NCBI RefSeq assembly: GCF_902148855.1
Contig: NC_043978.1
Span: 35,603,794 to 35,667,793 of the forward strand
Source: Sphaeramia orbicularis
Lineage: Eukaryota > Chordata > Actinopteri > Kurtiformes > Apogonidae
Length of the DNA stretch: 64,000 nt
Direction: 5' to 3'
Below are positions 44,183 through 61,141 of the stretch, in pieces. The translations under genes were made by a program, and so were the position numbers. Within the stretch, counting starts at the first letter, position 1. Every line of letters starts with the position of its first letter. A model generated the notes under the pieces. The model saw only the letters and a program-made list of their open reading frames with translations, did not search any database and was not told the DNA's origin.

Positions 44183-44917
44183 GCTCCTTTTTGAATCTTT
44201 TTCCTGTCTTTATTGAAACGTCCTCTATAAGAGTTTATATATTGTATTGTATGTTCTAAAGACTGTATTATATTTCAGCACAATGAGTGGTGTTTGAGCT
44301 GAAATATTCACCCTTAAAGACATAAGCAGCTTCCCGGAACCAAAAGTATCCACTGATTTTAAATGGTTAATAACTGTTGAACCACTAATCCTATCAATAC
44401 ATGTAAATAATTCAGATAAAATGCAGTTTGTCAGGGTTTCATGGTCATCAAATATGATGTTCAGAGATTCCATAGTGAACTTGGAAACACTGTCATCTTC
44501 TGCAGCATTGGTTCACTAATAAAAACCCATGTAGTTTGATAAATGACAGTGAGACAGACTGTTGTTCTGTTAATGATATATTTTGCAAAAAAAGTTACCT
44601 TTTCTTCAGTTTTCTCTGTTATTATATAACCTTTGGATGTACTCTGAGCTTTTATGAACATTTGCATGATCAGTGAACTAAATATAGGAAAATACCTATT
44701 TTCACTGAAATATGCAAAATGTATTGGGCTGTATTATGATAAAGGGCAATAAGTTACTAAGGAAAGGTTAGCTGTGATGGGGAAAATACATGTGGAAAAA
44801 ATAGTTCTGGTTCTTTAAAGGTTAAACACAGTCTAAGTCACAGTCAGTAATCTAATATCAGACAGTACTTCCTCTTATTGCATGTGATTGTTGACACTAT
44901 TGCCCATACAGTTGAAG

Positions 44918-44999
<82 letters not shown>

Positions 45000-46055
45000 T
45001 CTTGATAGATAAAAAGCAACTGGGACTCAGTACATGTGATCATTGGTCAAAGGTGATTACCGATGTGTACAACTGGTATGATATGCTTTAGCCTAGATGT
45101 ATGAGTGAATGGAAGACAAAACAGACAAACATGCAAGATCTATGGATATATATTTCATTTCATATTTCCCTTGACCTATTGCTGGGTTGTTTTTTGTTCA
45201 TTCAGTTTTTGTGTATTATTCATTTTTTCTTGAAATGAGCATATTTTTCACTTTCCAAAACGTACCTGGCTAAAAAAGAAGGAGGAATCAGTTACCTGGT
45301 GTATCCTTCCTCTTGTATTCCCTGTAGTACACCTTTATTTACCATGTATATAGTGACTACTGCCCATTTTTGTTCATAGAGAACAAAAAATAATCTTTGA
45401 TGATCCTGGTCTACATACAAAATATTTTCAGAATTAAAGTAATAAACTCTTACCAAATTAGAGCTAATGTCAGTTGGAAGTAAAGTCACAATATGGAAAA
45501 AATGTGTCTACTTCAAAATATTGTTCACACTTCAGAATACATTCAATTCTCAGATTCCCTCTAGTGTAAGGATTATAAATCTGCTACATACATACATAAA
45601 ACCTATGTTTATATTAAATATAATAATACTTTATCATACCAATTAGTAATATAATCATTTGTTTTACAATTTTAAAGATTTACCATATTTTTGGTAGGTC
45701 ATTTCCCAAAAACTTTAGACCGGTGTTAACCTTGTTGTAACCTGAGATGCCAGTTCACATCATTGTATTTGCACAGGAAACTCAATTTATCCTTCATTGT
45801 ATTACAATGCATTTACAGTGTCTAGGGCTAAAGAGGGAGCTATCCAAGGTCTGTGGAAATGACTCAGTAGTGCACCACTTCCCCCCAGCCTGCAGCACAG
45901 GTTAATATTAAAGAGCCAGTGCATCTTCTCAACCACTATCCAGACAAATGTGGACCTTTTACTGCAAAGAATGAGGCAAACAGGCCTCTTCATATCACAA
46001 GTAATACATCACATAGAACCAAATAAAAGCAAACCTTTAAAGTAATACAAAAATA
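44183..46055. other. Intergenic DNA before tmem39b
   Basis: AT-rich DNA with a simple repeat at 44918-44998 and no recognised gene. Frames of 60-80 codons here show no family resemblance. Confidence 0.4.
44918..44998. repeat. Poly-A run (about 35) followed by (TA)n (about 46)
   Basis: A homopolymer run passes directly into a TA dinucleotide microsatellite; both lengths are likely to be unstable and imprecise. Confidence 0.95.
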
Positions 46056-46178
46056 TTTCTTTTTATTATGGCAGATCAGAACAAAAATGTGACACAAAAT
46101 GCAGTTGTACAAAAAATACACAGCTCTTCTGCATGTTTGTCTTGTTCCAAAGTAAATGTAATCAATAATAACTTAAGT

Positions 46179-50158
<3,980 letters not shown>

Positions 50159-50319
50159 TCAATTCTCTTAACCACTTGTCCACTTCAGTAATTTCTTTTC
50201 TTCTTCTTCTTGTTATACCTGTTTATAACAAGGGAGCGGTTTAGACACAAAGGCTATGTTCAAATCTAACAGCTCTAAATGCAAGTCATCTTGTGCATTT
50301 GACAAAAGATGAACTAGAT

Positions 50320-50480
50320 CAGGATCATCCAACATATGACCCATGGGATGAATAAGTATTAACAGTTTGTATCAGGGCTTTATTTGCAAGTTATTGTGCT
50401 ATCATTTTACTGGTCCTGCCTGCTTGAAATCAAATGGGACTGTATGCAGCTCCCGAAGTAAAGTGAGTTTGACACACCTG
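50320..50480. mobile_element. Internally deleted remnant of the CAGGGGTGTCAAAC hAT MITE family
   Basis: Only about 161 bp remain, from CAGGATCATCCAACATATGA to GAGTTTGACACACCTG. Flanking octamers AACTAGAT and TTCTAGAT match at six positions, so this is an old insertion. It lies upstream of tmem39b. Confidence 0.7.
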
Positions 50481-50564
50481 TTCTAGATCAATCAATAATG
50501 TCATTCTGAGGTAAGCAGGGTTCTCTCTACCATAGTAATGCAGAGGTGCAGTGCTTGTGATTTT

Positions 50565-50998
50565 CAGGGTTCCTACAGGTTTCTACAAATTAAATTTAAG
50601 ACTTTTAAAGACCTTTTTAAGACTACTTAGAACAGACTTTAATGCCCATACTGGCATAAATTTGCAATTCCTATAATTTAGGAAGTTTTTTTTGTATTTA
50701 ACTACTCCAACAACTTGATTCCCACCATCACCAGTCATTCCTCACCAGGGGCTGCAAAGTTAGCCATAACTGGTTCCTAATTTCAATATAAATTGTCGGG
50801 TGGAAATGAGTCAACTAACGTTATTTTCTTTGCAGCTTGGACATTTAAGAGACACATTTAAAACACAATACAGCCAACAAGTTTATGGTAACATAAACTA
50901 AGATCTACCATATCAAATGTAATACCTTCTAAAGACTTTTTAAGGTATTAAATGCAGATTTGTAAATTTAAGACTTTTAAGAGCCCAGAGGAACCCTG
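50565..50998. mobile_element. MITE, 434 bp, third inverted-repeat family
   Basis: The left end is CAGGGTTCCTACAGGTTTCT and the right end, inverted, is CAGGGTTCCTCTGGGCTCTT. Sub-terminal AATTTAAGACTTTTAA occurs at both ends on opposite strands. GATTTT borders both sides, so a target duplication is likely but its exact length is unclear. Non-coding. Confidence 0.72.
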
Positions 50999-50999
50999 A

Positions 51000-53278
51000 T
51001 TTTGGACACCACCTAAATTAAACTCAATATAGAGAGCATCAAACTAATTAAATGCCTTTTCCCAGCTCTGATGCAGGTATTCCCCAGTGCATTTATTTAC
51101 CATATTACAGTATGTCTTTAAGCATATCAGGATGTATTTACCCGTTCTTGTTTTTTTTATTCCCAGAGATGGCAAAAATTACATGAAATCCAATCTATAT
51201 TATTTATTTACCTGTTCTAGTTTTTCTCCCTAACAATATGACAAAAATGATGTGAAACTATATTTATCTACATTAAATTACCGTTAATTTGGTGTGTTAA
51301 GTTTTCTGGTTTATTTTCACCTTTTTATGTTTGTGTGTGTTTGGTTGTATGCATTGTTGTTGTTTTTTTCTCTTTTTCCTATATTGAATGCTGGGTAGCT
51401 GAATTTGTTATGTAGGACAGGCATTAATATAAGCATTCTGCTTCTGCCTGTGCCTTTTCAGTCATTAACCTGTTGGTAATGTTTGTAGTGTTGTTGTTGA
51501 CACTGGTTGTATTATTATGTGATGACTGAATAAAGAATTTCATCATCATTTATTTATTTATTTAAATTAAAAATGTGATATTTTCTTGCAGAAGGATGCA
51601 AAAACTGTCTGTCTATGCAGCCAAGTCTTGAACAAACAGAAGGATAAAATTGACATGAATAAAGTTTTTGAATGTCAGTACAGGTGGTTAAAAAATGTGA
51701 AAACAAAGTAACCAAACCCAAACACTGATGGGAAAACCCTGGGTAGTCTATGTATGCACAAGTTTACATATAATGGCTCCATCTACATTACTGAAATGAT
51801 ATCATGGTCAGTGATTTGGTTGTGGTTGGACACAAGGGTGATAATGAAAGGAGTGGCGCACACTGTCAGAATAAGCACAACACAAATACATCTGTGCTAT
51901 ATTAAGAAGATACTTAAAACAACGACACATTTAAGGCTAAACTGAACGGACCCGTAAGTATTTTATTTGTAGCTACATAAATCGAATAGCTGTACTTTAA
52001 TTAGTTTGCATTGCATCCCCATATTATGGTGCAAGTTTTGCGGAAGCTGACATTACAAGCTAGCTAAGAGGCTACAACATTTATTCTGGTCCCGGGTCAG
52101 ACATCATCTTGGAGCAGGATGGATATGAGGCATGAGGCGGCAGGAGAAAACAACGTGGACCCACACAATGAGGGAGGGACCCCAATCTGTCCGCCAAGAC
52201 CATGCTGGATTTAGTACAAAGATTGAGGCCTTGGCTAACAGTGTCTCAGGCGAGCTAGCTTCCAAGCAACCAACCAAACAGGATAGACAAGACAATATGA
52301 GCTTACCGGGTGTTGTTTATGTGGTCTGCGTTAAATTCTGCCCTGGTGCATAGATAATAAATCAAACGCAGTAGATTTTCAGAACACTGACTTCAATACT
52401 GGCGTACTTTTGACTGAAAAAACCGAAGAGACTCATTGTTGATGTGAAACTAGCCGCTGATAGATGGGGGCGCGGATATGTAGCGACCTGTGGGAGGAGG
52501 GACATTTAAAGGGACATTCCTGTAAATATTCAATCACAAATACAGTGTGTTAGAATATGGAAAGAAAAAAGTGTTACGCCAATACATTCATACATGTGCT
52601 TTTCTTTATAATGCAACCGCAAAACCATGAAATGCTATTTCTGGGCGGTCGCATCCCCTGAATGTTACATTTTACGTGACTGTAACAAAGTGGTAAAAAG
52701 TCGTAAATTATTCTACTAGTCCTATTAATATAGTTTTCGTAAAGATGGAGTTAGTTCCCCTTTACTAAGCTTCTATGTAGCTATTCTTTTTTCAATTTAA
52801 GATGACACCTTATAACGCATCTTTACCACACGTTGGGTCCCTGAACGCATCTGCACATGTATTTTTCTGTACGTCAACACACACTGTTCAGTAAGCGTCT
52901 GCTGACCAGAAGAAACAAGCTGAAGATGGAATATTTCATAAAACTCATCTTCACATATGTATAATTAACAAGTAGCCTTTACTTCAGTTTGTCTTTCAGG
53001 TCATTTCAACCCAGGTTAATTAAATGTTCACTTTATTGCACAAGAGAGCGACATGTTCCAAGACCAGTATTTACTTAAGATTCAATGTTACTGCAGCCAT
53101 CCATTACACAATCTGGCACTCAAGCATGATAAATAACTAAAAATTCTAACATGTTAACAGATTTGCTCATTTCATTCAATCAGTGCATTTCAGAAATGAC
53201 CAAATTTAGTAAGTTATTTAGTGTAAGTATGCTTATTTGTGAACACTTGAAGGCAACAACACTTCATGTATAAAAAGC
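51000..53278. other. Intergenic DNA between tmem39b and khdrbs1
   Basis: From 51300 to 51570 the sequence has a TG-rich and T-rich stretch ending in GAATAAAGAATTTCATCATC and (ATTT)n, which looks like an old retroelement tail. A more CG-containing patch at about 52030-52500 could be the tmem39b promoter with a non-coding first exon, since it is upstream on the minus strand. I could not fix a splice pair. Nothing else is recognised. Confidence 0.35.
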
Positions 53279-55549
53279 TTTATTTTCACATTTAAAAAAC
53301 AGTTAAGAACATTGTAGTGTAAAAAATAGTCAGGACACATTGCATGAAAACATTGACCACAGTGAAAAATATTTGTAGTGATTGCTTCATCTTCAGGAGG
53401 ATTTCTCTCTACATTCTTTCTTTTTTTTTTTTAATTGATAAAATGAATCCCTGAGGGATGAAAATAGTGTTTCCAGGAACAAAAATGTAAGACCTGTTGA
53501 AGAGAGAAAGAAAAAATTACTTACACAAGAATATTTCAGGACATCATTTTTTTCCTCAGACTTAATACAACAATCTTATTAATCTGCAAGTATTTTGAAT
53601 GTTACATAAACTCCAAAAGCTTAAGAGCTTTTCCTTTACTGACCATGCAAGGCCTGGTAAGCTGGAGTTCATTGTCTCAACTGCCCCTACACATTTCCTT
53701 TATAACCTAGAAAGAGAAACTTAAGTGAGTCTTATGACACATCAGGGCTTGCAGGCATTCACTGAAAAACACATGCAAAATTTAACTTTATACTATAAAA
53801 ATTTCATGCAACTCAAGCTGAAAGGATTTTGTCCATCAATGGGATGTTTTAACGCTTCAAGTGAAATTACTAGTTTTCAGGAATCTACATTCTACAGAAA
53901 TTATCAAGATGGAAATTGTTAAGTATTGAGTGAAATGAATGGACCATTATTGGTTTTATTGAGCAAGAGTTGCATCACAACCATTTCTGATTGTTTTGTA
54001 CGGCTTATTTTGCTCGGAATAACTACTGGTAACATATTTGGTACTTAAATGTTTTGATATGTTTTGGATGACTTGCATTACTTGATGTTTTTCCACAGAA
54101 AACAAAACAAAAATCTAACAAATGAGTGTTAGGGTTAGTTTTACCTTCTTGTGGCGATCTTTAGGCTTTTAGAATCCTCTCCTCTGCGATTTTTTTCTTT
54201 TATAAAAACCAGCCAGCATGACTTTGCATCAAAGTCAAGTAAGGTCCCTGTAAGCTTGATTTGAAATACTGTTGAGATTCAGTTATATCAAGTGGCTGAA
54301 GATAACACTGCTCTCTTGAGAGCTTAAAGAGATATACTGACTAGGGTTAATGACAATACATGTTCAAGCACTATATCATTCAAATCAAACATGTATTTGG
54401 CAGCACATTTCCTCAAGAAATGATAAGCTTTATTTTTGTAAGGTAACAATACAAGTGTCCTTTAGATAAGTTTTGAAAACAGACGAAGAGGATGAGTTCA
54501 TTGTCAAAACACTGCTTTAGTGTTTTTGTTGATTTTGTTTTTGATCAGGCTGACGTATATACATACAGCTTATTCAGCATTGGGGAGAACCACTGATGAA
54601 CACTTCACAAATGAAGGCATTCCTTTGGTACAACAAAGGCAAAATACCATGTTTAGATGGATTAAAAAGAAACTAGAAACTTTATTGAAACAACGCACTT
54701 CAGAAAAACATTTTGGATATATTTAGTATCCTATTTAGCCAAAAGTACACAAGCATTATGCATTTTGGAGACGGCAGGGCTTAAAGCATACACAGTTGTC
54801 CTAAGGTTATATACAAAATATTGAGTTGGCTGCAGCCTTTCTTTATGCAAACTAGGATTGTTAATCCTTCAAGCTTTACAAGAATTAAAAATCGATCATC
54901 AGCGATGATTTTGCATGTATGACAGTCCAAAATATACCAATTATGATAGTGGCAAAAATAGATGCATTTTCTGTCAAATGGGTATCACTTGAATTTTTGG
55001 AGATTCAATAACTTCACACAAGACTAGATTTGTTTTGTCGTATAAACAAGGATAAGACATACTTTTGTTTTTAATCAAAATGGCTCAGCATTGTATTTGA
55101 GTTTGCAACTACATCTATTCTAGTTATAGTTACATTGAGGCATTATGAGTAATTTTTGTCCAGACATGAAGGACTTTAAAATGCAGCCTATGTGAGAAGA
55201 ATTAAATCGCCACAATCACATTTTGTTAACGCACAATTAACTGAATATAACCATCAAGTTTCACTAAAATGTCATTCTTGTTCCTTGGTTATTTTTTGTC
55301 ACAAGGACTTTAACTGCCAACAACGCAACTCAAAAACAAACATTAAATGGAAACAGATAAACAATGAAAACTGTGTTTGTTTGTCATCTAGCACTCTATG
55401 ATACATCCAACCAAATGTTTCTACCGTGTTTAAAAAACAAAATAAAATAAACGATAAAAAAGGACCAAACGAGAGGGAAATTACTTTTGAAAAGTTAAGT
55501 GAGTAACAATCGCAGACAGCTGCCATGGCAACTCTCTACCATTAGGCGT
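53279..55549 (-). other. Probable long 3' UTR of khdrbs1
   Basis: 2.27 kb of AT-rich sequence directly downstream of the khdrbs1 stop codon, without transposons, ending at a minus-strand AATAAA (TTTATT 53279-53284). Internal TTTATT copies (for example near 54430) may be alternative sites. Confidence 0.5.
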
Positions 55550-58330
55550 TCAGTATCTTCCATACGGATGCTCTCTATACGACCCCTTCGTCTGTCTGTT
55601 TGGGGGGGCTTTGCCTCCACCTCCAGAGTTGGACCATGAGTTGTCCCAGTCATCTTGAGCTGAAAAACAACAGAAACCAGTGTTAAGATGACGTAAACTG
55701 AAGATCCAGCCACTCTACAAGAAGCCATTAATTATGCGTTTTAACACAGGAGATGCCAAATTTAAATACTTACCATAAGAGTCGTATGAAGATTCCTGGG
55801 CTTCACCATGTGCATAATCGTAATATTCAGTGTCCCTAAGAGATTGTAAACAAATGTCAACAAAATTCCCTTCACAATAAAGATGTTGCCTCACACTGCC
55901 TTCAAATAGAAGCAATCAACCTACCCAGGTGCAGATTGTTGGCTATAATAATCATATCCTTCATAGGAAGGATCGCCGTAGGACTCGTCATATGGAGGCT
56001 GGTGAGAAAAGAAAATAATCAAGGTTAGACAGAAGAGGCACACCTATAAATAAGAAATTACACCGGTTGTATGAACTCACATATTCTTCATAGCCTTCAG
56101 CTTTGCCCTGTGATGCTCCAGTGGGTGGACCCTGGTGCTGCTGGTGGGAAAGTGCTCCAGAAGGGAGCATTCTTGGTGCCCCTGCTGTGGGAGGTCTGGA
56201 GCGGGGATTAGAGCCTCCTCTGTTAGGAGCAGAAGGCAGTCCACCCCTGCCAGATGGTGCACCTCTGGGAGCAGAGCCCCGTCCTAGTCCACCTCTTGGA
56301 CCTCCTCCACGCATTGCTCCACGAGGGCCCCCACGTGGCATTCCACGCCCCCTGTGGGAAATTGACCATGTTACAAAGTGCAGCATGTCTATAATGTTCA
56401 ACTTTAATGACAAAGAGCAAAGTTTAGATTCATATCAGTGTAACTTTTACAACCCCTCAGGATAGTTCTACTGCTAGCCTGTTATACTTATAAGAGAAAC
56501 AAAAACTGTACCTTGGTCCAGGAGGTCCGCCTCTGCCTCTTCCCATGTGACCACCACGCCCCCTGACTGAACCATCCTGGGCTCCATTCAGGAAATGAGG
56601 ATCCATGTATGGATCCTGCTCACCAGGTTCCTGGAGATCAGACAGCAATGGATTATTTATTCATCACAGTCCAGGACAAACAGACTTAAAAAGCACCTGC
56701 TGTCTTCAAATACCACACTAGGTTCTACTGAATACCTACCGGGATAAGAAACTTCTTGACCTCCTCCATAGCATGGGCCATACGCAGGTAGGCTTCTGGT
56801 ATGGGTGCTGTTACCTCAATGAACACATGCAGCTCCATGGCAAGGTGGGCATATTTAGCCTCACCACCCTTTCTCAGTTCTTCCTCCTGAAGAATATAGT
56901 CAATGTACAGGATCACTACACATGCTGCTGTAAGAATGGTGCAGAGTAACACTTATTTGACAGTACAGCTAATAAAACATACCTTATTCTTGTCTCTCAT
57001 GGAGCCTTTACCCAGAACTGAAATCTTTGCTCCAGTCTCTTCTTGGAGTCTTTTGATTGTGCTGCCCTGAGGTCCTAGGAGTTTACCAACAAAGTTGACC
57101 TATAGAGGAGAAAAAAAGTGCTACACTTGAATCACATCTACTATTAGATTAGCATGAGCAAAGATGATTCCAGTTAAGTCACATGACATGTTTTCTCCAG
57201 TGAAAAAACAACGCTACAGTTAACACAAGACTACAATAATCACTGGTTGCTACAGAGACTCCGCTTCCTGGACAGTGGTTTTAACACAACTGAGAAACTG
57301 GTCATGCGAATGAAATAGTTTCAAGAGGGAGTGCTTCAACAAGACACACAAAGGAAGAGATATGCATTGGTTTTGTTGGCAGCCACAGAGTACGGGGGTC
57401 ACAGCATTAAAAAAAAACAAAACAAAAAAAACCCCATTTATTTATAGTAAAAAAAAAAAACAAAAACAAAAAAAAAAAGTCTACTTTGAGCCGCTCTGAT
57501 CAAGCTCTTAAGACAACTGATCCATGTCTAACTTGATCCCTAACTGAGCAAGAAGAGGAAAAAACACATACCCTGGGGTACTGCTTGGTAGGGATGAGCA
57601 CTCGTTCTTTAAGTTTCAGATTCTTGGTGGCAAATAAGTCCAGATAGGTTTCTTTCTCCGGTTCTTTCTTGGTTTCGCCCTTCTGGATCCTTTCAATCTC
57701 TGTATGAAAAAAAGAGAGAAAAAAAAAATTCAAAGATCACCAAACATGCGATCCAAAACACTGCATCTCATTATTATCTTTTATTCATCCATACAATGAA
57801 TTGCATCTGCGCATCAAAACAAAAGCATGTTTTATCAAGTGGAATCTGAATCTCCAAAGAATCAATGAACATCGGCTCGAGCAGCCACGAAAAAAGGCAC
57901 AGGGCCGATTTTCATACATACGTATATTTGAAAAGCGTCAATGTAATTAAATAATACCGAATGAGTTATATAAAATTGACCAAATTAATATGACCTAATA
58001 CGATTTGATCCAAATCCGTCTAACCCACTTTCCTCGTAACACGTGTTTAATGCACCATTGTTCAGGCCTCGGCCTCAGACAAGGCGCAGAGGAAAAACTA
58101 GGCCTCGGCCATTCTACCTTTAGCTTATCTGCGTTGACCGTGATAAACCAACGAGAAATTACAATACCTGCAGAAATGAGCTTCATTGCATGTGTGAAAG
58201 ACGAATCCAGGCTGTCTTTCTCGGCCAGGAGCTCCGGGAGGTACTTGGTGTCTTCCATTTTGTTTTTCTTCTGTAGGCTTGACTCTATGGCGGACTCAGA
58301 GTTGTTCTTATCACCATTCGCCTGGCTCAT
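55550..58330 (-). CDS. khdrbs1: KH domain RNA-binding protein Sam68, complete, 9 exons, 396 aa
   Basis: Sam68 is a nuclear STAR-family RNA-binding protein that regulates splicing and is a target of Src-type kinases. Minus-strand coding exons: 58330-58168, 57699-57572, 57099-56983, 56886-56740, 56630-56512, 56351-56081, 55998-55925, 55835-55774, 55659-55550; phases agree. The Qua1 segment ([17 protein letters not shown]), the KH domain ([40 protein letters not shown]) and Qua2 ([13 protein letters not shown]) are clear at residues about 29-190. An RG/GRG-rich region follows ([13 protein letters not shown]), then a Tyr-rich tail ending YREHPYGRY, identical to the family nuclear-localisation end. 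Compared with human (443 aa) the long Pro/Gly-rich N-terminus is replaced by about 28 residues. The C-terminus with AQDDW and the neighbour tmem39b favour khdrbs1 over khdrbs2 or khdrbs3. Confidence 0.93.
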
Positions 58331-58600
58331 AATGCAAGAACACGACCTAATTACGGAACCAAACCTTGCTAGGTTCGTTAGCGTTACAGCAAAACTAAGA
58401 CGTTGTAGAAATGTAACAACAGAAGAGTTAAATAAAGCAGTTTGGTTTTGACGCCGGTATGAGTCGTAACGGCTCTGGACAGACAAAGGAGAGATGGCGT
58501 AGCTTCTTTTGAGCGCGACGAGAGGAAGACGAATGGGGGAGGAGCTGCTTACGTCACTGGGTTGAGCAGCCGCTCCTCTGTCCTGAACAACAGCTCAGTG
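58331..58600 (-). promoter_or_regulatory. khdrbs1 5' UTR and promoter
   Basis: The sequence upstream of the start codon is CG-containing (for example GAGCGCGACGAGAGGAAGACG near 58512 spans several CG steps) in contrast to AT-rich DNA beyond 58600. No TATA box is obvious. A start inside 58480-58560 is likely but not determinable. Confidence 0.5.
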
Positions 58601-58905
58601 TGTTCACTGAAGCTCACATTCATGAACACAAATCTGACCAAGAGAAGCCATTATGGCATGTTTTTAAAACAAAAAGCCTTCTTGGAATAAATTCATCTTA
58701 AATAATCATCTTAAAACAAAAATGCTGTTAAATGTACGGGTTTTGTCATGCATTTAAATGTTTTCTGAATCAATATTCATCCCTGGCATTTGTTTTCTTT
58801 TTTTATTTGTTTTTGTCTAATCATTTTATTTTTTGCTTTGTTTGACTTTTGACAGGTTATTTGCCTTACTGGACTGACCAATTATTTGCAATATAACAAT
58901 AACAA

Positions 58906-58963
58906 TACTACTACTGCTACTACTATTACTACAACTACTACTAATAATAATAATAATAATTCA
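58906..58963. repeat. Imperfect (ACT)n / (AAT)n trinucleotide repeat
   Basis: A run of ACT/ATT/ACA triplets passes into about six AAT units. It lies between khdrbs1 and the truncated LINE. Confidence 0.85.
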
Positions 58964-59104
58964 GAGTTATAAACTTATTAAAAGTAAATCCACTACCGTT
59001 TTTTAACATAGAAGAAAATTGTGACTTTATTGTGAAATTACTGTTCTAATGTGAATGTTTGTTAAATTAATGTTACTCCTGCGATAGAGTGTTTGTCTTC
59101 ATTA

Positions 59105-60040
59105 TTCCATCCATTCATTGTCTTCCACTTATCCGGTTCCAGGTCGCGGAGGCAACAGTCTAAGCAGGGATGCCCATACTTCCCTCTTCCCAGACACCTC
59201 GTCTAGCTACTCCAAGGGGATCCCGAAGCGTTCCCAGGCCAGCTGAGAGTCATAGTCTCTCCAGCGTGTCCTAGGTCTTCCCCAAGGCCTCCTCCCGGCA
59301 GGACATGCCTGGAACACCTCCCCAGGGAGGCATCCAGGAAGCATCCAAAACAGATGCCTGAGCCACCTCAGCTGGCCCCTCTCAATGTGCAGGAGCAGCA
59401 GCTCTACTCCGAGCTCCTCCCTGGTGACTGAGCTCCTCACCCTATCCCTAAGGGTGCGCCCAGCCACCCTACGAAGGAAACTCATTTCGACTGCTTGTAT
59501 CTGGGATCTTGTCCTTTCGGTCATGACCCAAACCTCATGACCATAGGTGAAAGTAGAATGTAGACTGACCAGTAAATTGAGAGCTTCGCCTTTCAGCTCA
59601 GCTCCTTCTTTACCACAACAGGCCGATACAATGTCCGCATCACTGCAGCTGCTGCACCGGTCTGCCTGTCAATCTCACGTTCCATCCATCCCTCGCTCAT
59701 GAACAAGACCCCAAGGTACTTAAACTCCTCTACTTGGGGCAAGGCCTCTCTACTGACCCGGAGAGGGCGAGCTACCTTTTTCCAGTCGAGAACCACGGCC
59801 TCGGATTTGGAGGTGCTGATCCTCATCCCACTTGCTTCGTTCTTGGCTGCAAACCGCCCCAGTGCATGGTGAAGGTCCAGGTTCGATGAGGCCAACAGGA
59901 CAACATCATCCGCAAAAAGTAGAGATGAAATGCTGTGGTCCCCAAACTGGACCCCCTCAGGCCCCTGGCTGTGTCTAGAAATTCTGTCCATAAAAATTAT
60001 GAACAGAACTGGTGACAAAGGGCAGCCCTGCTGTCTTTAA
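59105..60040 (-). mobile_element. 5'-truncated non-LTR retrotransposon (LINE), reverse transcriptase end
   Basis: On the minus strand the sequence begins within the reverse transcriptase at QGCPLSPVLFIIFMDRI and includes the catalytic FADD of SLLFADDVVLLASS (about 59900-59940). A C-terminal part follows: MSFLRRVAGRTLRDRVRSSV and RPWGRPRTRWRDY. The end is DKPRPG-like coding debris and then GGATAAGTGGAAGACAATGA followed by GAATGGATGGA, a tandem 3' tail. A TGA after KKELS (59593-59595), one frame change just after it and a TAG after GIPLE (59207-59209) interrupt the frame, and the 5' two-thirds is missing, so the copy is dead. It resembles the abundant Rex/L2-like teleost LINEs; the exact clade is not decided. 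Confidence 0.88.
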
Positions 60041-60904
60041 TCGTTTCTCTCATGGTCACTACTCATTTATTTATCGAGATATTATATTTCACCAAGTTTG
60101 TGTTGTTGGTTTGACTTTTTACTGATGATTTGCTTGATTGGACTGACCAAAACTTTGCAATATTACAACAATAAATAAATAAATACATAATATTCATAAA
60201 CAGACAACAAACAAATGTGCTAAAAATAAAGCCAATAATGTTTTTAAAAAGAAATTATATGTATATCAGAACAGTGAATTTATCTCAACTATTAAAAGTG
60301 TGTTACTGCTCCTGTCTTTATGTTTTTTTTAAATGAATGTTCCCCCGGCATCGAGTGTTTGTTTTTATTCATTTCGGTCTATTGTTTAATACCCATTTAT
60401 TTACCTAGATGTAAGCTTTATATCTTACTGTTTCTGCTTTGATTGTGCTGGTACTAGAATATTTACTAGATATTTGCTTTAATGTACTGACAAATTATTT
60501 GCAATATTAATAAATAAAGTCAATACAGCTTTTAGCTACTTAACTCCATTACACTCTTATCCCATTTATAAATATAAACTTTCTAAAGTAAAGCCACTGA
60601 TGTTTTAAAAAGAAAATGTATATTAAGAACAGTTAGTCTGAAAGCAAATATTTTTCTGACGGTGCAGGTGCATACTACCTTTTCAGTGCTTTGAAATGGC
60701 TTATGTTAACCAGTTGCATTTATTATTTCTGTTTTTAATGTCTATCATTCACATTTTAGTTGATCATTTATTGACTTGTATGTCTTTACTTACACTGTTT
60801 GAGGTTGTCTTGTATTTGCTTTCTTGCAGTCACTGCAGATTTGCAGGTAAAGGAAATCCAAATCCATCACTGGGTAGTGTTCTATCTGCCATAGGTTAGG
60901 CTAC
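60041..60904. other. Intergenic DNA, partly self-similar
   Basis: AT-rich sequence. GACTTTTTACTGATGATTTGC at 60112 and GATTGGACTGACCAA with TTTGCAATATTA resemble 58846-58895 (GACAGGTTATTTGC, TTGGACTGACCAATTATTTGC) and again 60470-60510. Three diverged copies of a non-coding unit therefore flank the LINE. I cannot name the family. Confidence 0.45.
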
Positions 60905-61141
60905 TCATTACCTCCGCCAGGAGGTATTGTGATCACTTTGCTTTGTGTGTTTGCGTGTGTGCACGTTTGTTTGCTTGTTAGCAAGATAACTCAAAAAGTT
61001 ATGGATGGATTTTCAGGAAATTTTCAGGAAATGTTGATACTGGCACAAGGAAGAAATGATAAAATTTTGGTGTGGGGGGGGGGGGGGTCCCCACTGATCT
61101 GCCTTGGTGGAGGTCTGTGCTCTCTGAGTACTTTTCTTGTT
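60905..61141 (+). repeat. Short dispersed element with CTCCGCC ends, copy 1
   Basis: It starts CATTACCTCCGCCAGGAGG and ends CTGCCTTGGTGGAGGTCTG followed by TGAGTACTTTTC; the ends are partly inverted to one another. The core AAGATAACTCAAAAAGTTAT, GGATGGATTTTCAGG and ATGTTGATACTGGCACAAGG is shared with 63361-63583. A run of about 14 G lies inside at 61074-61087. Non-coding MITE- or SINE-like unit. Confidence 0.78.

Noticed and set aside
44888-45091. Frame rich in Lys then Ile-Tyr repeats
   Set aside because: It is the translation of a poly-A and TA microsatellite.
52132-52353. Plus-strand frame of 73 codons near a CG-containing patch
   Set aside because: No recognisable domain, no splice context, and an equally long frame lies on the other strand. 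The patch is more likely a promoter.
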